DNA of 64,000 nucleotides from Polytrichum commune (Eukaryota > Streptophyta > Polytrichopsida > Polytrichales > Polytrichaceae): the NCBI GenBank assembly GCA_950295325.1, contig OX485803.1, forward strand, positions 76,895,554 to 76,959,553. Reading direction: 5' to 3'. Below, piece after piece: positions 42,771-55,519 of the stretch. Made by a program: the position numbers and the translations under genes. Position 1 is the stretch's first letter, and each line of letters starts with the position of its first letter. Under the pieces are notes generated by a model that had not been told where the DNA came from, did not search any database, and saw only the letters and a program-made list of their open reading frames with translations.

Positions 42771-43041
42771 TTTCATTTTCACTTGGGCTTCCTACACTTG
42801 AGGATGACCTCTTACCTCATGTTCTAAATGACCTCCAAGGTCGGGACTTGGCCTAATCACTTGCTTGTGATCGGGCCACAAGGTGTCGTCCTAAAATGAC
42901 TTTCGTAATGAGACATGAAATGTCGGATGCACTTTGATCTCCGGCGGTAATTCCAACTTATACATGTCCTTGAACACTTGTTCCACAATGGAAAACGAAG
43001 CTCCAATTTTGGACATGAACTTTTGGAGTAAGGCCTTTGGG

Positions 43042-44059
43042 CAAGGTGAAGTTGTCCACATTCAACAACACCTTATTGGCCCACCTCATTCTCCACTTCG
43101 CGTCTTCCGGCATTGATTTGCACTCCGTAGCACCTTCGGGCTTTCTCCACCAACAACTTGGTCATCTCCAAGACTTGTTTACCATCCTTGGCCAAGTCCT
43201 CACCATCTTGGTTGAACTCTAGTGTTGAATGTGCCCCCTCGAGAGCTAGGTTAATAGGTTGGAGCGCATCCACTCCATAAGCCACCACGAAAGACCACCC
43301 CTTGGTAGCCAAGTGCGTGGCTACATTGCAATTACACTCCGCTCGACCCACATAGTCCGCCAAATCTCCTTGGTCCGCACCCACTAAGTTCCTCAAGTAT
43401 TGCTTCAAGACTCCATTCACATCCTCCGCTTTCTCATCCACTTGGGAATGCAAGGTCGTGCTAAACCTTAGTTTCATTCCGACCTCCTTAGAGAAATGCA
43501 TTGAAAATGCACTTGTGAACTTTGGATCTTGATCCCACACAATCACTCTTGGCAACCCGTGGTGCCTCAACCATCCTTTGAGAAAAGGCTATGCGGTCTC
43601 CAACGCGGTGGCGGTTCCCACAATCGGCACCATGTGTGCCAACTTGGCAAACCGCTCTACCATCAACAAGATGGCATCATACCCATGTGACTCCGGCAAA
43701 CTTGTGATCAAGTCCATGCACATACTATGCCATGGCCCCGAAGGGATAGGCAACGGTTGCAAGAAGCCGCCTTACTTTTGGTAAGAGGCTCGGTTCACTT
43801 GGCACTTCATCCAAGCCTTCACAAAGTGGGCTATATCCTTCTTTATGCACCGCCAATGGTACCCCCATGACACCATTCTATGGCGGCTTTTTCTTTCTCC
43901 TCTATGGCCGGCAATAGGACTATCACATTCTTCCTTCAAAACCGATAGCCTCAACTTGCCTTGTGGCACATACACCCGACTTTGTTTACACTTGAACAAT
44001 CCGTCCACCAACTTAACCTCTTTGAGCACCTTGCTCTTGCGAAGCTCACCTAAAAGCAT
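43042..44059 (-). pseudogene. E4b integrase, interrupted by the family UAG
   Basis: Open part 43073-43570 with VIVWDQDPKFTSAF. The Glu region is slightly altered (QVDEKAEDVNGVLKQYLRN). The stop complement is near 43587. The zinc region reads HFVKAWMKCQVNRASYQK. Confidence 0.78.
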
Positions 44060-44421
44060 TTGTGCTTTGGGGTAGTTAATTTACCCCTCCCGTATCTTGC
44101 ATCACAAGTTTCCTTCGCCGGCACACATTAGCCACAAGGTTTGGATGGTTCCCATTGCTTGGAACTCTTCCCGTCTACTTAGCGCATCCGGCACCACATT
44201 TCCACGGTCCGGTTTGTGGATTAAATCCACCTTCATAAACGCCAAGCTATCATGCCAACGCAATGACTTGGCGCTCACTTGCGCTTGTATGTCAAAATAC
44301 TTTTAGGACACATTGTCCTTGTAGACCTTTACTTTGTGCGACCCCAACTAGTGTCGCCACATCTTCAAGCAATGCACTACCGCAAAGAAGTTCTTTGTCA
44401 TGAGTTGGTTGTCTTCTTTGA

Positions 44422-45073
44422 CAACCATCGAGCTTTATGCTCGCATATGCAATGGCCATCCATCTTACACATAATCCACCATTGGCAAAGTCACTCACCC
44501 CCGTATGCACCTCAAAAGGTTTGTCAAGCTCCGCGAATTTGAGCACGGGCGGCGAAGAGAACTTGGTCTTAAGCTCCCCAAAGACTCGTGACAAACATCA
44601 TCCCACTCTTGGGATAGCCATTTCTTCCACAAGTCGAACCAGGCCATCGAGCTTCATGCTCTCATATGCGATGGCCATCCATCTTGCATCAACATCCGCC
44701 AATGGTAAAGTCACTCGCCCCCCGTATGCACCTCAAAAGGTTTTTCAAGCTCCGCGAACTTGAACACGGGTGGTAAAGAGGAACTTGGTCTTAAGCCCCT
44801 CAAAGACTTGGTGGCAAGGCTCATCCCACTCTTGGGATAGCCATCTCTTGCACAAGTTGGACAAGCTTCTACAACCATGGAGCTTAATGCTCCTATAAGC
44901 AATGGTCATCCATCTTGGATCAACATCCACCAATGGTAAAATCCTTCGCCTTCATGTGCACCTCAACATGCTCATGAAAACCCGGAAACTTAACCACATG
45001 TTGTGAAGAGAACTTACTCTTGAGCTCCCCAAAGGCTTGGTGGCAAGGCTCATCCCACTCTTGGGATAGCCAT
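44422..45073 (-). repeat. E4b RNase H module array, three units
   Basis: Units start at 45073, 44844 and 44621 on the minus strand, exactly 7037 bases from those of E4a. Encoded motifs are the same. Confidence 0.82.
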
Positions 45074-45096
45074 TTTTTCCAACATGTTGACTAAGG

Positions 45097-45887
45097 TTCT
45101 AGCAACCTTAGAAAAACCATGAATGAAGTGGTGGTAGTAGTTGTCTAGGCCAACAAATGACCTAAGCCCTTTTCTTGAATCAAGGGCCAATTCTCTTCTT
45201 GGATTGCCTTGACATTCTTCATGTTCGTCCACCAACTTCCTTTGTCACCACATACCTCAAGAACTCAATCTCTCGTTGAGCAAAGTTATTTTTCACTTCT
45301 TGGCGGTAACTTTTTGGGCAACACATTGGTGAATACATCCTTGTATCTCACCAACATCCCACCAATGTGGTTTGGAGGAGGCCCACCTTTCCTAGCCTCC
45401 CCATACATTCCTTGGAGTTGCTCCAATTGAACCACGACCATTATGTTTTCTATTTTTCATTTGGTCCATTAAGACCAAATTCAACTTGGGTCCTCCTACC
45501 ATAGGAGTCCTTGTCAATTTGAACTTCAATTCTTTGCCATTATGACACATCATAATGCACCGCAAGCTCATCGGCTTGCACCTCACATCTATCATGTGAG
45601 TTTCAAAGTAGGCGGCCTTCACAATGACATGCATTTCATCTATTTCACATGGTGTGAAATTTTGACAAAAATCCAATGTCCCACATTGAAAGGTTACATG
45701 CATCGCGGCCTCCTTTGTCTCATGCGGTTCGCCCTTTCCAAACCGCACCTTGGTGGGCTTGCTTTCTCTATCAATCGGCAAGCCCCAACTCCCTTGTGAG
45801 TTTTGGGCTCAAGAAGGAGTGGTAGCCTCTTTGTCAACACATGAGACATTTCTCCCATTCATTGAGCCTCAAGGTACAAAAGATTTG
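45097..45887 (-). pseudogene. E4b protease-like region and RT remnant
   Basis: Same motifs and same RT-palm deletion as E4a at a constant 7037-base offset. The two predicted 129-residue fragments over the protease-like region (38355-38744 and 45392-45781) are identical as translated. Confidence 0.65.
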
Positions 45888-45966
45888 GCCTTGGCTTAAG
45901 GCTACTAGTCTTGGCCACAATGCCATCGTCTTACATTCGGTCCTCGGCAACTTGGCTTGGCTTGGT

Positions 45967-46225
45967 CCGCAAAGCCAACTTTAAACATTTCGTCCGCGGG
46001 ACAAATTGGTTTGGCGCCACAAAACCAATTTCTAATAGTTTGTCCACAAAACAAACATGTTTTGCCTTGGTAGCACAAAGCCACCTTCCCACACTCCGTC
46101 CGCGGCACGAACATGAATTGCCTTGGTAGGACAAACCCACCTCCCAACATTCCGTCCGCGGCACAAGTATGATTTGCTTTGGAAGCATAAAGCCACCTTT
46201 CAACATTCCGTCCGCGGCACCAACA
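45967..46225 (-). repeat. E4b 57-bp tandem array
   Basis: CCGTCCGCGGCAC units at about 57-base spacing, matching E4a apart from a few substitutions (GTCCACAAAAC for GTCCGCAAAAC near 46044). Confidence 0.75.
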
Positions 46226-46883
46226 TGTTTTGCCTAAGTAAAATGGACCAAACAATTTGCACTCATTTCTTTGGGACCTACTTTGGCTAAAGCCACTTGT
46301 GGTGATGCGCCGCCACACTTCTCTTTGGGACCATCGGCTTCAATGCTCTTGCAAACTTGATGGTCCCCACCATGTCCTCAAAAAGCCTTAGGGACTTAAA
46401 CAAGGCATCCACCACCCGCTTTTAAAACCCCACCTAAAAGGATGCATTTCTTAGAAAGCTCGTCCGTTTTAGGTGTATCCTTCATTTGTGCGTTTGAATT
46501 GCGTACATAGGCCTTAAGAGGCCCCGGGTGCCTCATTAGCACCAAATTCATTCCAACATCAATACCTTCCAAGCATTTCGAATTGGAATTTCAATCCAAC
46601 ATTAATGCCCTCCAAGGTTTTGGGTGCATTCGGTACTCTAGGCCCCAAATGCTTTTTGAGGCGTGCGGGAGCCCTTTCAAAGGACTCCACCATTTTCCTT
46701 ACCGAATCCACCATCATGCCCACCATTGTCATTAGAACCAATGGTACGGTCAAATTCCATTTACACATGATCTTTGTTCCAATTTGAGCCTCACAACCTT
46801 TTGGAAACCCCGGGTCACCATCACAACCCGCTTATTTGATAGCCATGCTTCCCTCAAAGTGCTAGCTCAAAAATTGGAAACCT

Positions 46884-46895
46884 GCTCTGATACCA
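46884..46895 (-). other. Primer-binding site of E4b
   Basis: GCTCTGATACCA, the complement of the initiator-Met site, lies two bases before the 5' LTR. Confidence 0.9.
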
Positions 46896-46897
46896 AG

Positions 46898-47867
46898 TGT
46901 CGCAACCCTTGCTAGCCCCCCTTGACAATCTTGCCAATTTTCAATTCTAGCAAAGGTTACGAGCGCTAACCATTCGCATTCGGCCATGCTAATGGTTAGC
47001 TCCTCCTACCCCGGACCTTATAGTTCATAGGAGGGAACCAACCCTCCTACTTTGCTTTCGAGACTCACCCCTTAATCGGTAACCCATTCCCAAATGTGGA
47101 CTTCCATCCATGGAAGTCCAATCCTATGTTGATCATCGCGTTGCCGGAGCAACACTACAACAACCCGAACCATACTAGGCAACTATGACCTCACATTGGC
47201 CCAAAGCCCATGGAGGCCATGCCATTCGGCCTCGGGTGGGTGAGGCCACACCACCTCACCCATATAAGCCTCTAGGACTCTACGCGGGGGCCCTACCCCA
47301 CCGTCAACCAACCTCTTGTCTCTACCAAGAGTTGGGGCCAAGTGGACAATTTCCCTTAGCCGCTGGGCCTAGAAGCCCCCACAGCTTCAGACCATCATAA
47401 CTTCCTTGTATGATGTCTGATGCTAACACTTGACCACTCCATCTTCATCTACGCTACACGTAGATGCCGATGCACTCCTCACTTGCCCCATTAGGGCAAG
47501 TGGTGAGCAAGTTATACCTGTTTGAACCTTGGCAGTCCCGGGAATCACTCCCAGGCACTGCTGTACCAGGGCGCTGTCCCGGGACAGCGCCCCACTCAAA
47601 TGGCCATAACTCCTAGCTCACACCTCCGATTGAGGTGTTCTTGAGCATTCTAGAATCACCACGCCATGAGCTACGCATAGCTCATGGCCTTACCCTAGTG
47701 CCTCCTAGTCTCCGTGGGTGGGAGGCGTTCCCAACGCCCGGGGCCCTCACCCACACTAGGATCACTTGGGCCCTCTCACCAACGGCGCCACAAGTCCCGG
47801 GTGTCACTCCGGGGTCCCCCTTGTGCCCATGGTGTTTCGGGCACTCCTCATGGAGAGGTGCGCGACA
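46898..47867 (-). repeat. E4b 5' LTR
   Basis: 970 bp in minus orientation. Ends GGTGCGCGACA at the TSD ATTAC. Confidence 0.88.
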
Positions 47868-48611
47868 ATTACACTCCGCTCGACCCACATAGTCCGCCCA
47901 ATCTCCTTGGTCCGCCCCCACCAAGTTCCTCAAGTATTGCTTCAAGACTCCATTCACATGCTCCGCTTTCCGTTGATTTGGGAATGCAAGGCCGTGCTAA
48001 ACCTTAGTTTCATTCCGACCTCCTTAGAGAAATGCATTGGAAATGCACTTGTGAACTTTGGATCTTGATCCCACACAATCACTCTTGGCAACCCGTGGTG
48101 CCTCAACCATCCTTTGAGAAAAGGCTATGCGGTCTCCAACGCGGTGGCGGTTCCCACAATCGGCACCATGTGTGCCAACTTGGCAAACCGCTCTACCATC
48201 AACAAGATGGCATCATACCCATGTGACTCCGGCAAACTTGTGATCAAGTCCATGCACATACTATGCCATGGCCCCGACGGGATAGGCAACGGTCGCAAGA
48301 AACCGCCTTGCTTTTGGTAAGAGGCTCGGTTCACTTGGCACTTCATCCAAGCCTTCACAAAGTGGGCTATATCTTCCTTTATGCACCGCCAATGCTACCT
48401 CCATGATACCATTCTATGGCGGTGTTTTCTTTCTCCTCTATGGCCGGCAATAGGACTATCACATTCTTCCTTCCAAACGGATAGCCTCAACTTGCCTTGT
48501 GGCACATACACCCAACTTTGCTTACACTTGAACAATCCGTCCACCAACTTAACTTCTTTGAGCACCTTGCTCTTGCAAAGCTCACCTAAAAGCATTTGTG
48601 GTTTGGGGTAG
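47868..48611 (-). pseudogene. E3 integrase, N-terminal half
   Basis: Minus strand: LVDGLFKCKQSWVYVPQGK, SPIAGHRGERKHRH, MKAWMKCQVNRASYQKQ, CMDLITSLPESHGYDAILL, family TAG, then MRHHGLPRV to DWADYVGRAECNC, where E4b cuts it. The C-terminal half lies 14 kb away at 33512-33769. Confidence 0.78.
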
Positions 48612-48956
48612 TTAAATTACCCCTCCCGTATCTTGCATCACAAGTTTCCTTCGCCGGCACACATTAGCCACAAGGTTTGGATGGTTCTCATTGCTTGGAA
48701 CTCTTCCGGTCTACTAAGCGCATCCGGCACCACATTTCCACGGTCCGGTTTGTGGATCAAATCCACCTTCATAAGCGCCAAACTATCATGCCACCGCAAT
48801 GACTTGGCGCTCATTTGCGCTTGTTTGTCAAAATTCTTTTAGGACACATTGTCCATGTAGACCTTTCCTTTGTGTGACCCCAAATAGTGTCGCCACATCT
48901 TCAAGCAATGCACTACGGCAAAGAAGTTCTTTGTCATGAGTTGGTTGTCTTTTTTG

Positions 48957-49844
48957 ACAACCATCGAGCTTCACGCCCCCATGTGCAATGGCCATCCATC
49001 TTACATCAACAATCCACCATTGGCAAAGTTATTCACCCCCGTATGCACCTCAAAAGGTTTGTCAAGCTCCACGAACTTGAGCATGGGCGGCGAAGAGAAC
49101 TTGGTCTTAAGCTCCCCAAAGACTCGTGGCAAGCATCATCCCACTCTTGGGATAGCCATTCTTCCACAAGTCGGACAAGGTGGGACAACCATCGAGCTTC
49201 ATGCTCTCATATGCAATGGCCATCCATCTTGCATCAACATCCGCCAATGGTAAAGTCACTCGCCCCCGTATGCGCCTCAAAAGGTTTATCAAGCTCCGCG
49301 ACTTGAACACGGGCGGCAAAGAGAACTTCGTCTTAAGCTTCCCAAAGACTTTGGGACAAGGCTCATCCCACTCTTGGGATAGCCCTTTCTTTCACAAGTC
49401 GCACTAGGTTCGACAACCATCAAGCTTAATGCTCCCATATGCAATGGGCATCCATCTTGGATGAACATCCGCCAATGGTAAAGTTACTCGCCCCCGTATG
49501 CACATCAAAAGGTTTGTCAAACGCCGGGAACTTGAGCACGGGCGGCGAAGAGAACTTGCTCTCAAGCTTCCCAAAGGCTTTGTGGCAAGGCTCATCCCAC
49601 TTTTGGGATAACCATTTCTTGCACAAGCCGGACAAGGTTCGACAACCATGGAGCTTAATGCTCCCATAAGCAATGGTCATCTATCTTGGATCAACATCCA
49701 CCATTGGTAAAGTCCTTTGTCTCCATGTGCACCTCAAAATGCTTATGAAAACTCGAAAACTTAACCACATCTTGTGAAGAGAACTTGCTCTTGAGCTCCC
49801 CAAAGGCTTGGTGACAAGGCTCATCCCACTCTTGGAATAGCCAT
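48957..49844 (-). repeat. E3 RNase H module array, four units
   Basis: Units start on the minus strand at 49844, 49615, about 49386 and 49159 (periods 229, 229, 227). Four units as in E1 and E2, not three as in E4a, E4b and E5. Confidence 0.8.
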
Positions 49845-49859
49845 TTTCCTCAATAAGTT

Positions 49860-50650
49860 TAGTAAGGTCCTAGCAACCTTCAAAAACTCTCAAATGAAGT
49901 GGTGGTAGTAGTTGGCTAGGCCAACAAATGACCTAAGCCCTTTTTGAATGAAGGGCCAATTCTCCTCTTGGATTGCCTTGACATTCTTCATGTTTATCCA
50001 CCAACTTCCTTTGTCACCACCTACCTCAAGAACTCAATCTCTCGTTGAGCAAAGTTATTTTTCACTCCTTGGCGGTAACTTTTTGGGCAACACATTGGTG
50101 AATACATCCTTGTATCTCACCAACATCCCACCAATGTGGTTTGGAGGAGGCCCATCTTTCCTAGCCTCCCCATACATTCCTTGGAGTTGCTCCAATTGAA
50201 CCACGACCATTATGTTTTCTATTTTTCATTTGGTCCATTAAGACCAAATTCAACTTAGGTCCTCCTACCATAGGAGTCCTTGTGAATTTGAACTTCAATT
50301 CTTTGCCATTATGACACATCATAATGCACCGCAAGCACACCGACTTGCACCTCACATCTATCATGTGAGTTTCAAAGAAGGCGACCTTCACAATGACATG
50401 CATTTCATCTATTTCACTTGGTGTGAAATTTTGACAAAAATCCAATGTCCCACATTGAAAGGTTACATGCATCGCGGCCTCCTTTGTCTCATGCGGTTCG
50501 CCCTTTCCAAACCGCACCTTGGTGGGCTTCACCACTCTACCAATCGGCAAGCCCCAACTCCCTTGTGAGCTTTGGGGTCATGAAAGAATGCCTTAACTCT
50601 TTGTCAACCCATGAGACAAGTCTCCCATTCATTTGAGCCTCAAGGTACAA
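49860..50650 (-). pseudogene. E3 protease-like region and RT remnant
   Basis: The protease part is the least altered of all copies: AQMNGRLVSWVD, KELRHSFMTPKLTRELGL, still recognisable as a retropepsin entry with D-K-E for D-S/T-G. KPTKVRFGKGEPHETKEAAM, FETHMIDVRCKSV and the shared RT deletion follow. Confidence 0.68.
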
Positions 50651-50732
50651 AATACTTGGCCTCGGCTTAAGGCTACTAGCCTTGGCCACAATGCCATCGT
50701 CCAACATTTGGTCGTCGGCAACTTGGCTTGGC

Positions 50733-50995
50733 TTGGTCCGCAAAGCCAACTTTAAACATGTCTTCCGCGGGACAAATTGGTTTGGTGCCACAAAACAAAT
50801 TTCTAATAGTTTGTCCGCAAAACAAACATGTTTTGCCTTGGTAGCACAAAGCCACCTTCCCACACTCCGTCCGCGGCACAAACATGAATTGCCTTGGTAG
50901 GACAAACCCACCTCCCAACATTCCGTCCGCGGCACAAGTATGATTTGCTTTGGAAGCATAAAGCCACCTTTCAACATTCCGTCCGCGGCACCAAC
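50733..50995 (-). repeat. E3 57-bp tandem array
   Basis: CCGTCCGCGGCAC units at about 57-base spacing in minus orientation, as in E2, E4a, E4b and E5. Confidence 0.75.
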
Positions 50996-51656
50996 ATGTT
51001 TTGCCTAAGTAAAATGGACCAAACAATTTGCACTCATTTCTTTGGGACCTACTTTGGCTAAAGCCACTTGTGGTGATGCGCCGCCAAACTTTTCTTTGGG
51101 ACCATCGGCTTCAATGCTCTTGCAAACCTGATGGTCCCCACCATGTCCTCAAGAAGCCTTGGGGACTTAAACAAGGCATCCACCACCCGCTTTTAAAACC
51201 CCACCTAAAAGGATGCATTTCTTAGAAAGCTCGTCCGTTTTAGGTGTATCCTTCATTTGTGCGTTTGAATAGCGCACATAGGCCTTAAGAGGCCCCGGGT
51301 GCCTCATTAGCACCAAATTCATTCCAACATCAATACCTTCCAAGCATTTCGAATTGGAATTCAATCCAACATTAATGCCCTCCAAGGTTTTGGGTGCTTT
51401 CAGTATTCTAGGCCCCAAATGTTTTTTTGAGGTTTGCGGGAGCCCTTATCAAAGCACTCCTCCATTTTCGTTACCAAATCCACCCTCATGCCCACCATTG
51501 TCATTAGAACCAATGGTATGGTTAAATTCCACTTGCACATGATCCTTGTTCCAATTTGAGCCTCACAACCTTTTGGAAACCCCGGGCTCACCATCATAAC
51601 CCGCATTTTTGATACCCATGTTTCCCTCAAAGTGCGAGCTCAAAACTTGGAACCCT

Positions 51657-51668
51657 GCTCTGATACCA
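51657..51668 (-). other. Primer-binding site of E3
   Basis: GCTCTGATACCA, the complement of the initiator-Met site, lies two bases before the 5' LTR. Confidence 0.9.
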
Positions 51669-51670
51669 CG

Positions 51671-52642
51671 TGTCGCAACCCTTGCTAGCCCCCCTTGACA
51701 ATCTTGCCAATTTTCAATTCTAGCAAAGGTTACAAGCGCTAACCATTCGCATTCCGCCATGCTAATGGTTAGCTCCTCCTACCCCGGACCTTATAGTTCA
51801 TAAGAGGGAACCAACCCTCCTACTTTGGTTTCGGGGACTCACCCCTTAATCGGTAACCCATTTCTTGGATGTGGACTTCCATCCATGGAAGTCCAATCCT
51901 ATGTTGATCATCGCGTTGCCGGAGCAACACTACAACAACCCGAACCATACTAGGCAACTATGGCCTCACAATGGGCCAATGCCCATGGACGCCTTGCCGT
52001 TTGGCCTCGGGTGGGTGAGGCCACACCACCTCACCCATATAAGCCTCTAGGACTCTACGCGGGGCCCCTACCCCACCGTCAACCAACCTCTTGTCTCTAC
52101 CAAGAGTTGGGGCCAAGTGGACATTTTCCCTTAGCCGCTGGGCCTAGAAGCCCCCACAGCTTCAGACCATCATAACTTCCTTGTATGATGTCTGATGCTA
52201 ACACTTGACCACTCCATCTTCATCTACGCTTCACGTAGATACCGATGCACTCCTCACTTGCCCCATTTGAGCAAGTCTTGAGGAAGTTATGCCTGTTTGA
52301 ACCTTGGCAGTCCCGGGAATCACTCCCAGGCACTGATGTACCAGGGCGCTGTCCCGGGACAGCGCCCCACTCAAATGGCCATAACTCCTAGCTCACACCT
52401 CCGATTGAGGTGTTCTTGAGCATTCTAGAATCACCACGCCATGAGCTACGCATAGCTCATGGCCTTACCCTAGTGCCTCCTAGTCTCCGTGGGTGGGAGG
52501 CGTTCCCAACGCCCGGGGCCCTCACCCACACTAGGATCACTTGGGCCCTCTCACCAACGGCGCCACAAGTCCCGGGTGTCACTCCGGGGTCCCCCTTGTG
52601 CCCATGGTGTTTCGGGCACTCCTCATGGAGAGGTGCGCGACA
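51671..52642 (-). repeat. E3 5' LTR
   Basis: 972 bp in minus orientation, complete. Its right end abuts TTGCTAGAATTG, the last part of the E5 LTR. Confidence 0.87.
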
Positions 52643-52698
52643 TTGCTAGAATTGAAAATTGGCAAGATTGTCAAGGGGGGCTAGCAAGGGTTGCGACA
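52643..52698 (+). repeat. E5 5' LTR, right part
   Basis: The last 56 bases of the LTR (TTGCTAGAATTG to GTTGCGACA), followed by the E5 primer-binding site. Confidence 0.85.
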
Positions 52699-52700
52699 CT

Positions 52701-52712
52701 TGGTATCAGAGC
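52701..52712 (+). other. Primer-binding site of E5
   Basis: TGGTATCAGAGC, exact initiator-Met type, two bases after the LTR. Confidence 0.9.
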
Positions 52713-53372
52713 AGGTTTCCAATTTTTGAGCTAGCACTTTGAGGGAAGCATGGCTATCAAATAAGCGGGTTGTGATGGTGACCCGGGGTTTCCAAAAGGT
52801 TGTGAGGCTCAAATTGGAACAAAGATCATGTGTAAATGGAATTTGACCGTACCATTGGTTCTAATGACAATGGTGGGCATGATGGTGGATTCGGTAAGGA
52901 AAATGGTGGAGTCCTTTGAAAGGGCTCCCGCACGCCTCAAAAAGCATTTGGGGCCTAGAATACCGAATGCACCCAAAACCTTGGAGGGCATTAATGTTGG
53001 ATTGAAATTCCAATTCGAAATGCTTGGAAGGTATTGATGTTGGAATGAATTTGGTGCTAATGAGGCACCCGGGGCCTCTTAAGGCCTATGTGCGCTATTC
53101 AAACGCACAAATGAAGGATACACCTAAAACGGACGAGCTTTCTAAGAAATGCATCCTTTTAGGTGGGGTTTTAAAAGCGGGTGGTGGATGCCTTGTTTAA
53201 GTCCCCAAGGCTTTTTGAGGACATGGTGGGGACCATCAAGTTTCCAAGAGCATTGAAGCCGATGGTCCCAAAGAGAAGTTCGGCGGCGCATCACCACAAG
53301 TGGCTTTAGCCAAAGTAGGTCCCAAAGAAATGAGTGCAAATTGTTTGGTCCATTTTACTTAGGCAAAACATG

Positions 53373-53655
53373 TTGGTGCCGCGGACGGAATGTTGAAAGG
53401 TGGCTTTATGCTTCCAAAGCAAATCATACTTGTGCCGCGGACGGAATGTTGGGAGGTGGGTTTGTCCTACCAAGGCAATTCATGTTTGTGCCGCGGACGG
53501 AGTGTGGGAATGTGGCTTTGTGCTACCAAGGCAAAACATGTTTGTTTTGCGGACAAACTATTAGAAATTGGTTTTGTGGCGCCAAACCAATTTGTCCCGC
53601 GGACGAAATGTTTAAAGTTGGCTTTGCGGACCAAGCCAAGCCAAGTTGCCGAGGA
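53373..53655 (+). repeat. E5 57-bp tandem array
   Basis: Starts GTGCCGCGGACGGAATGTTG at about 53376. Three close units and two diverged ones, as in E2. Confidence 0.75.
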
Positions 53656-53714
53656 CCGAATGTAAGACGATGGCATTGTGGCCAAGGCTAGTAGCCTTAA
53701 GCCAAGGCCAAATC

Positions 53715-54500
53715 TTTTGTACCTTGAGGCTCAATGAATGGGAGAAAGGTCTCATGTGTTGACAAAGAGGCTACCACTCCTTCTTGAGCCCAAAACTCAC
53801 AAGGGAGTTGGGGCTTGCCGATTGATAGAGAAAGCAAGCCCACCAAGGTGCGGTTTGGAAAGGGCGAACCGCATGAGACAAAGGAGGCCGCGATGCATGT
53901 AACCTTTCAATGTGGGACATTGGATTTTTGTCAAAATTTCACATCATGTGAAATAGATGAAATGCATGTCATTGTGAAGGCCGCCTACTTTGAAACTCAC
54001 ATGATAGATGTGAGGTGCAAGCCGGTGAGCTTGCGGTGCATTATGATGTGTCATAATGGCAAAGAATTGAAGTTCAAATTGACAAGGACTCCTATGGTAG
54101 GAGGACCCAAGTTGAATTTGGTCTTAATGGACCAAATGAAAAATAGAAAACATAATGGTCGTGGTTCAATTGGAGCAACTCCAAGGAATGTATGGGGAGG
54201 CTAGGAAAGATGGGCCTCCTCCAAACCACATTGGTGGGATGTTGGTGAGATACAAGGATGTATTCACCAATGTGTTGCCCAAAAAGTTACCGCCAAGAAG
54301 TGAAAAATAACTTTGCTCAACGAGAGATTGAGTTCTTGAGGTATGTGGTGACAAAGGAAGTTGGTGGACGAACATGAAGAATGTCAAGGCAATCCAAGAA
54401 GAGAATTGGCCCTTGATTCAAGAAAAGGGCTTAGGTCATTTGTTGGCCTAGACAACTACTACCACCACTTCATTCATGGTTTTTCTAAGGTTGCTAGAAC
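53715..54500 (+). pseudogene. E5 protease-like region and RT remnant
   Basis: MNGRKVSCVDKEATT, KPTKVRFGKGEPHETKEAAM, FETHMIDVRCKPVSLRC, then LPPRSEK joined to NFAQREIEFLRYVV, then LRSFVGLDNYYHHFIHGFSK. The RT palm is missing at the same junction as in the other copies (about 54290-54310). Confidence 0.68.
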
Positions 54501-54522
54501 CTTAGTCAACATGTTGGAAAAA

Positions 54523-55180
54523 ATGGCTATCCCAAGAGTGGGATGAGCCTTGCCACCAAGCCTTTGGGGAGCTCAAGAGTAAGTTCTCTTCACAACATGT
54601 GGTTAAGTTTCCGGGTTTTCATGAGCATGTTGAGGTGCACATGAAGGCGAAGGATTTTACCATTGGCGGATGTTGATCCAAGATGGATGACCATTGCTTA
54701 TAGGAGCATTAAGCTCCATGGTTGTAGAAGCTTGTCCAACTTGTGCAAGAGATGGCTATCCCAAGAGTGGGATGAGCCTTGCCACCAAGTCTTTGAGGGG
54801 CTTAAGACCAAGTTCCTCTTTACCACCCGTGTTCAAGTTCGCGGAGCTTGAAAAACCTTTTGAGGTGCATACGGGGGGCGAGTGACTTTACCATTGGCGG
54901 ATGTTGATGCAAGATGGATGGCCATCGCATATGAGAGCATGAAGCTCGATGGCCTGGTTCGACTTGTGGAAGAAATGGCTATCCCAAGAGTGGGATGATG
55001 TTTGTCACGAGTCTTTGGGGAGCTTAAGACCAAGTTCTCTTCGCCGCCCGTGCTCAAATTCGCGGAGCTTGACAAACCTTTTAAGGTGCATACGGGGGTG
55101 AGTGACTTTGCCAATGGTGGATTATGTGTAAGATGGATGGCCATTGCATATGCGAGCATAAAGCTCGATGGTTGTCAAAG
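54523..55180 (+). repeat. E5 RNase H module array, three units
   Basis: Units begin at 54523, 54752 and 54975 (periods 229, 223), identical in layout to E4a and E4b. Confidence 0.82.
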
Positions 55181-55519
55181 AAGACAACCAACTCATGACA
55201 AAGAACTTCTTTGCGGTAGTGCATTGCTTGAAGATGTGGCGACACTAGTTGGGGTCGCACAAAGTAAAGGTCTACAAGGACAATGTGTCCTAAAAGTATT
55301 TTGACATACAAGCGCAAGTGAGCGCCAAGTCATTGCGTTGGCATGATAGCTTGGCGTTTATGAAGGTGGATTTAATCCACAAACCGGACCGTGGAAATGT
55401 GGTGCCGGATGCGCTAAGTAGACGGGAAGAGTTCCAAGCAATGGGAACCATCCAAACCTTGTGGCTAATGTGTGCCGGCGAAGGAAACTTGTGATGCAAG
55501 ATACGGGAGGGGTAAATTA

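Larger units (their letters stand above)
33775..47867 (-). mobile_element. Family E copy E4b, inside the integrase of E3
   Basis: TSD ATTAC (33770-33774 and 47868-47872). Own sequence: first 8 bases of its left LTR (33775-33782), then after guest E4a from 40840 to 47867. Internal region 41802-46897. It holds three RNase H units, like E4a and E5. Most of its interior matches E4a at a constant 7037-base offset. Confidence 0.85.
24516..52642 (-). mobile_element. Family E copy E3, in the 5' LTR of E5
   Basis: This minus-oriented copy has its own pieces at 24516-25529, 32820-33774 and 47868-52642. Its left end (3' LTR) is truncated by a deletion. Its right end borders TTGCT (52643-52647), the presumed TSD whose left partner is lost. 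E2 and E4b are inserted in it. RNase H array (48957-49844), protease-like region (50150-50640) and PBS complement (51657-51668) are its own. Confidence 0.8.
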
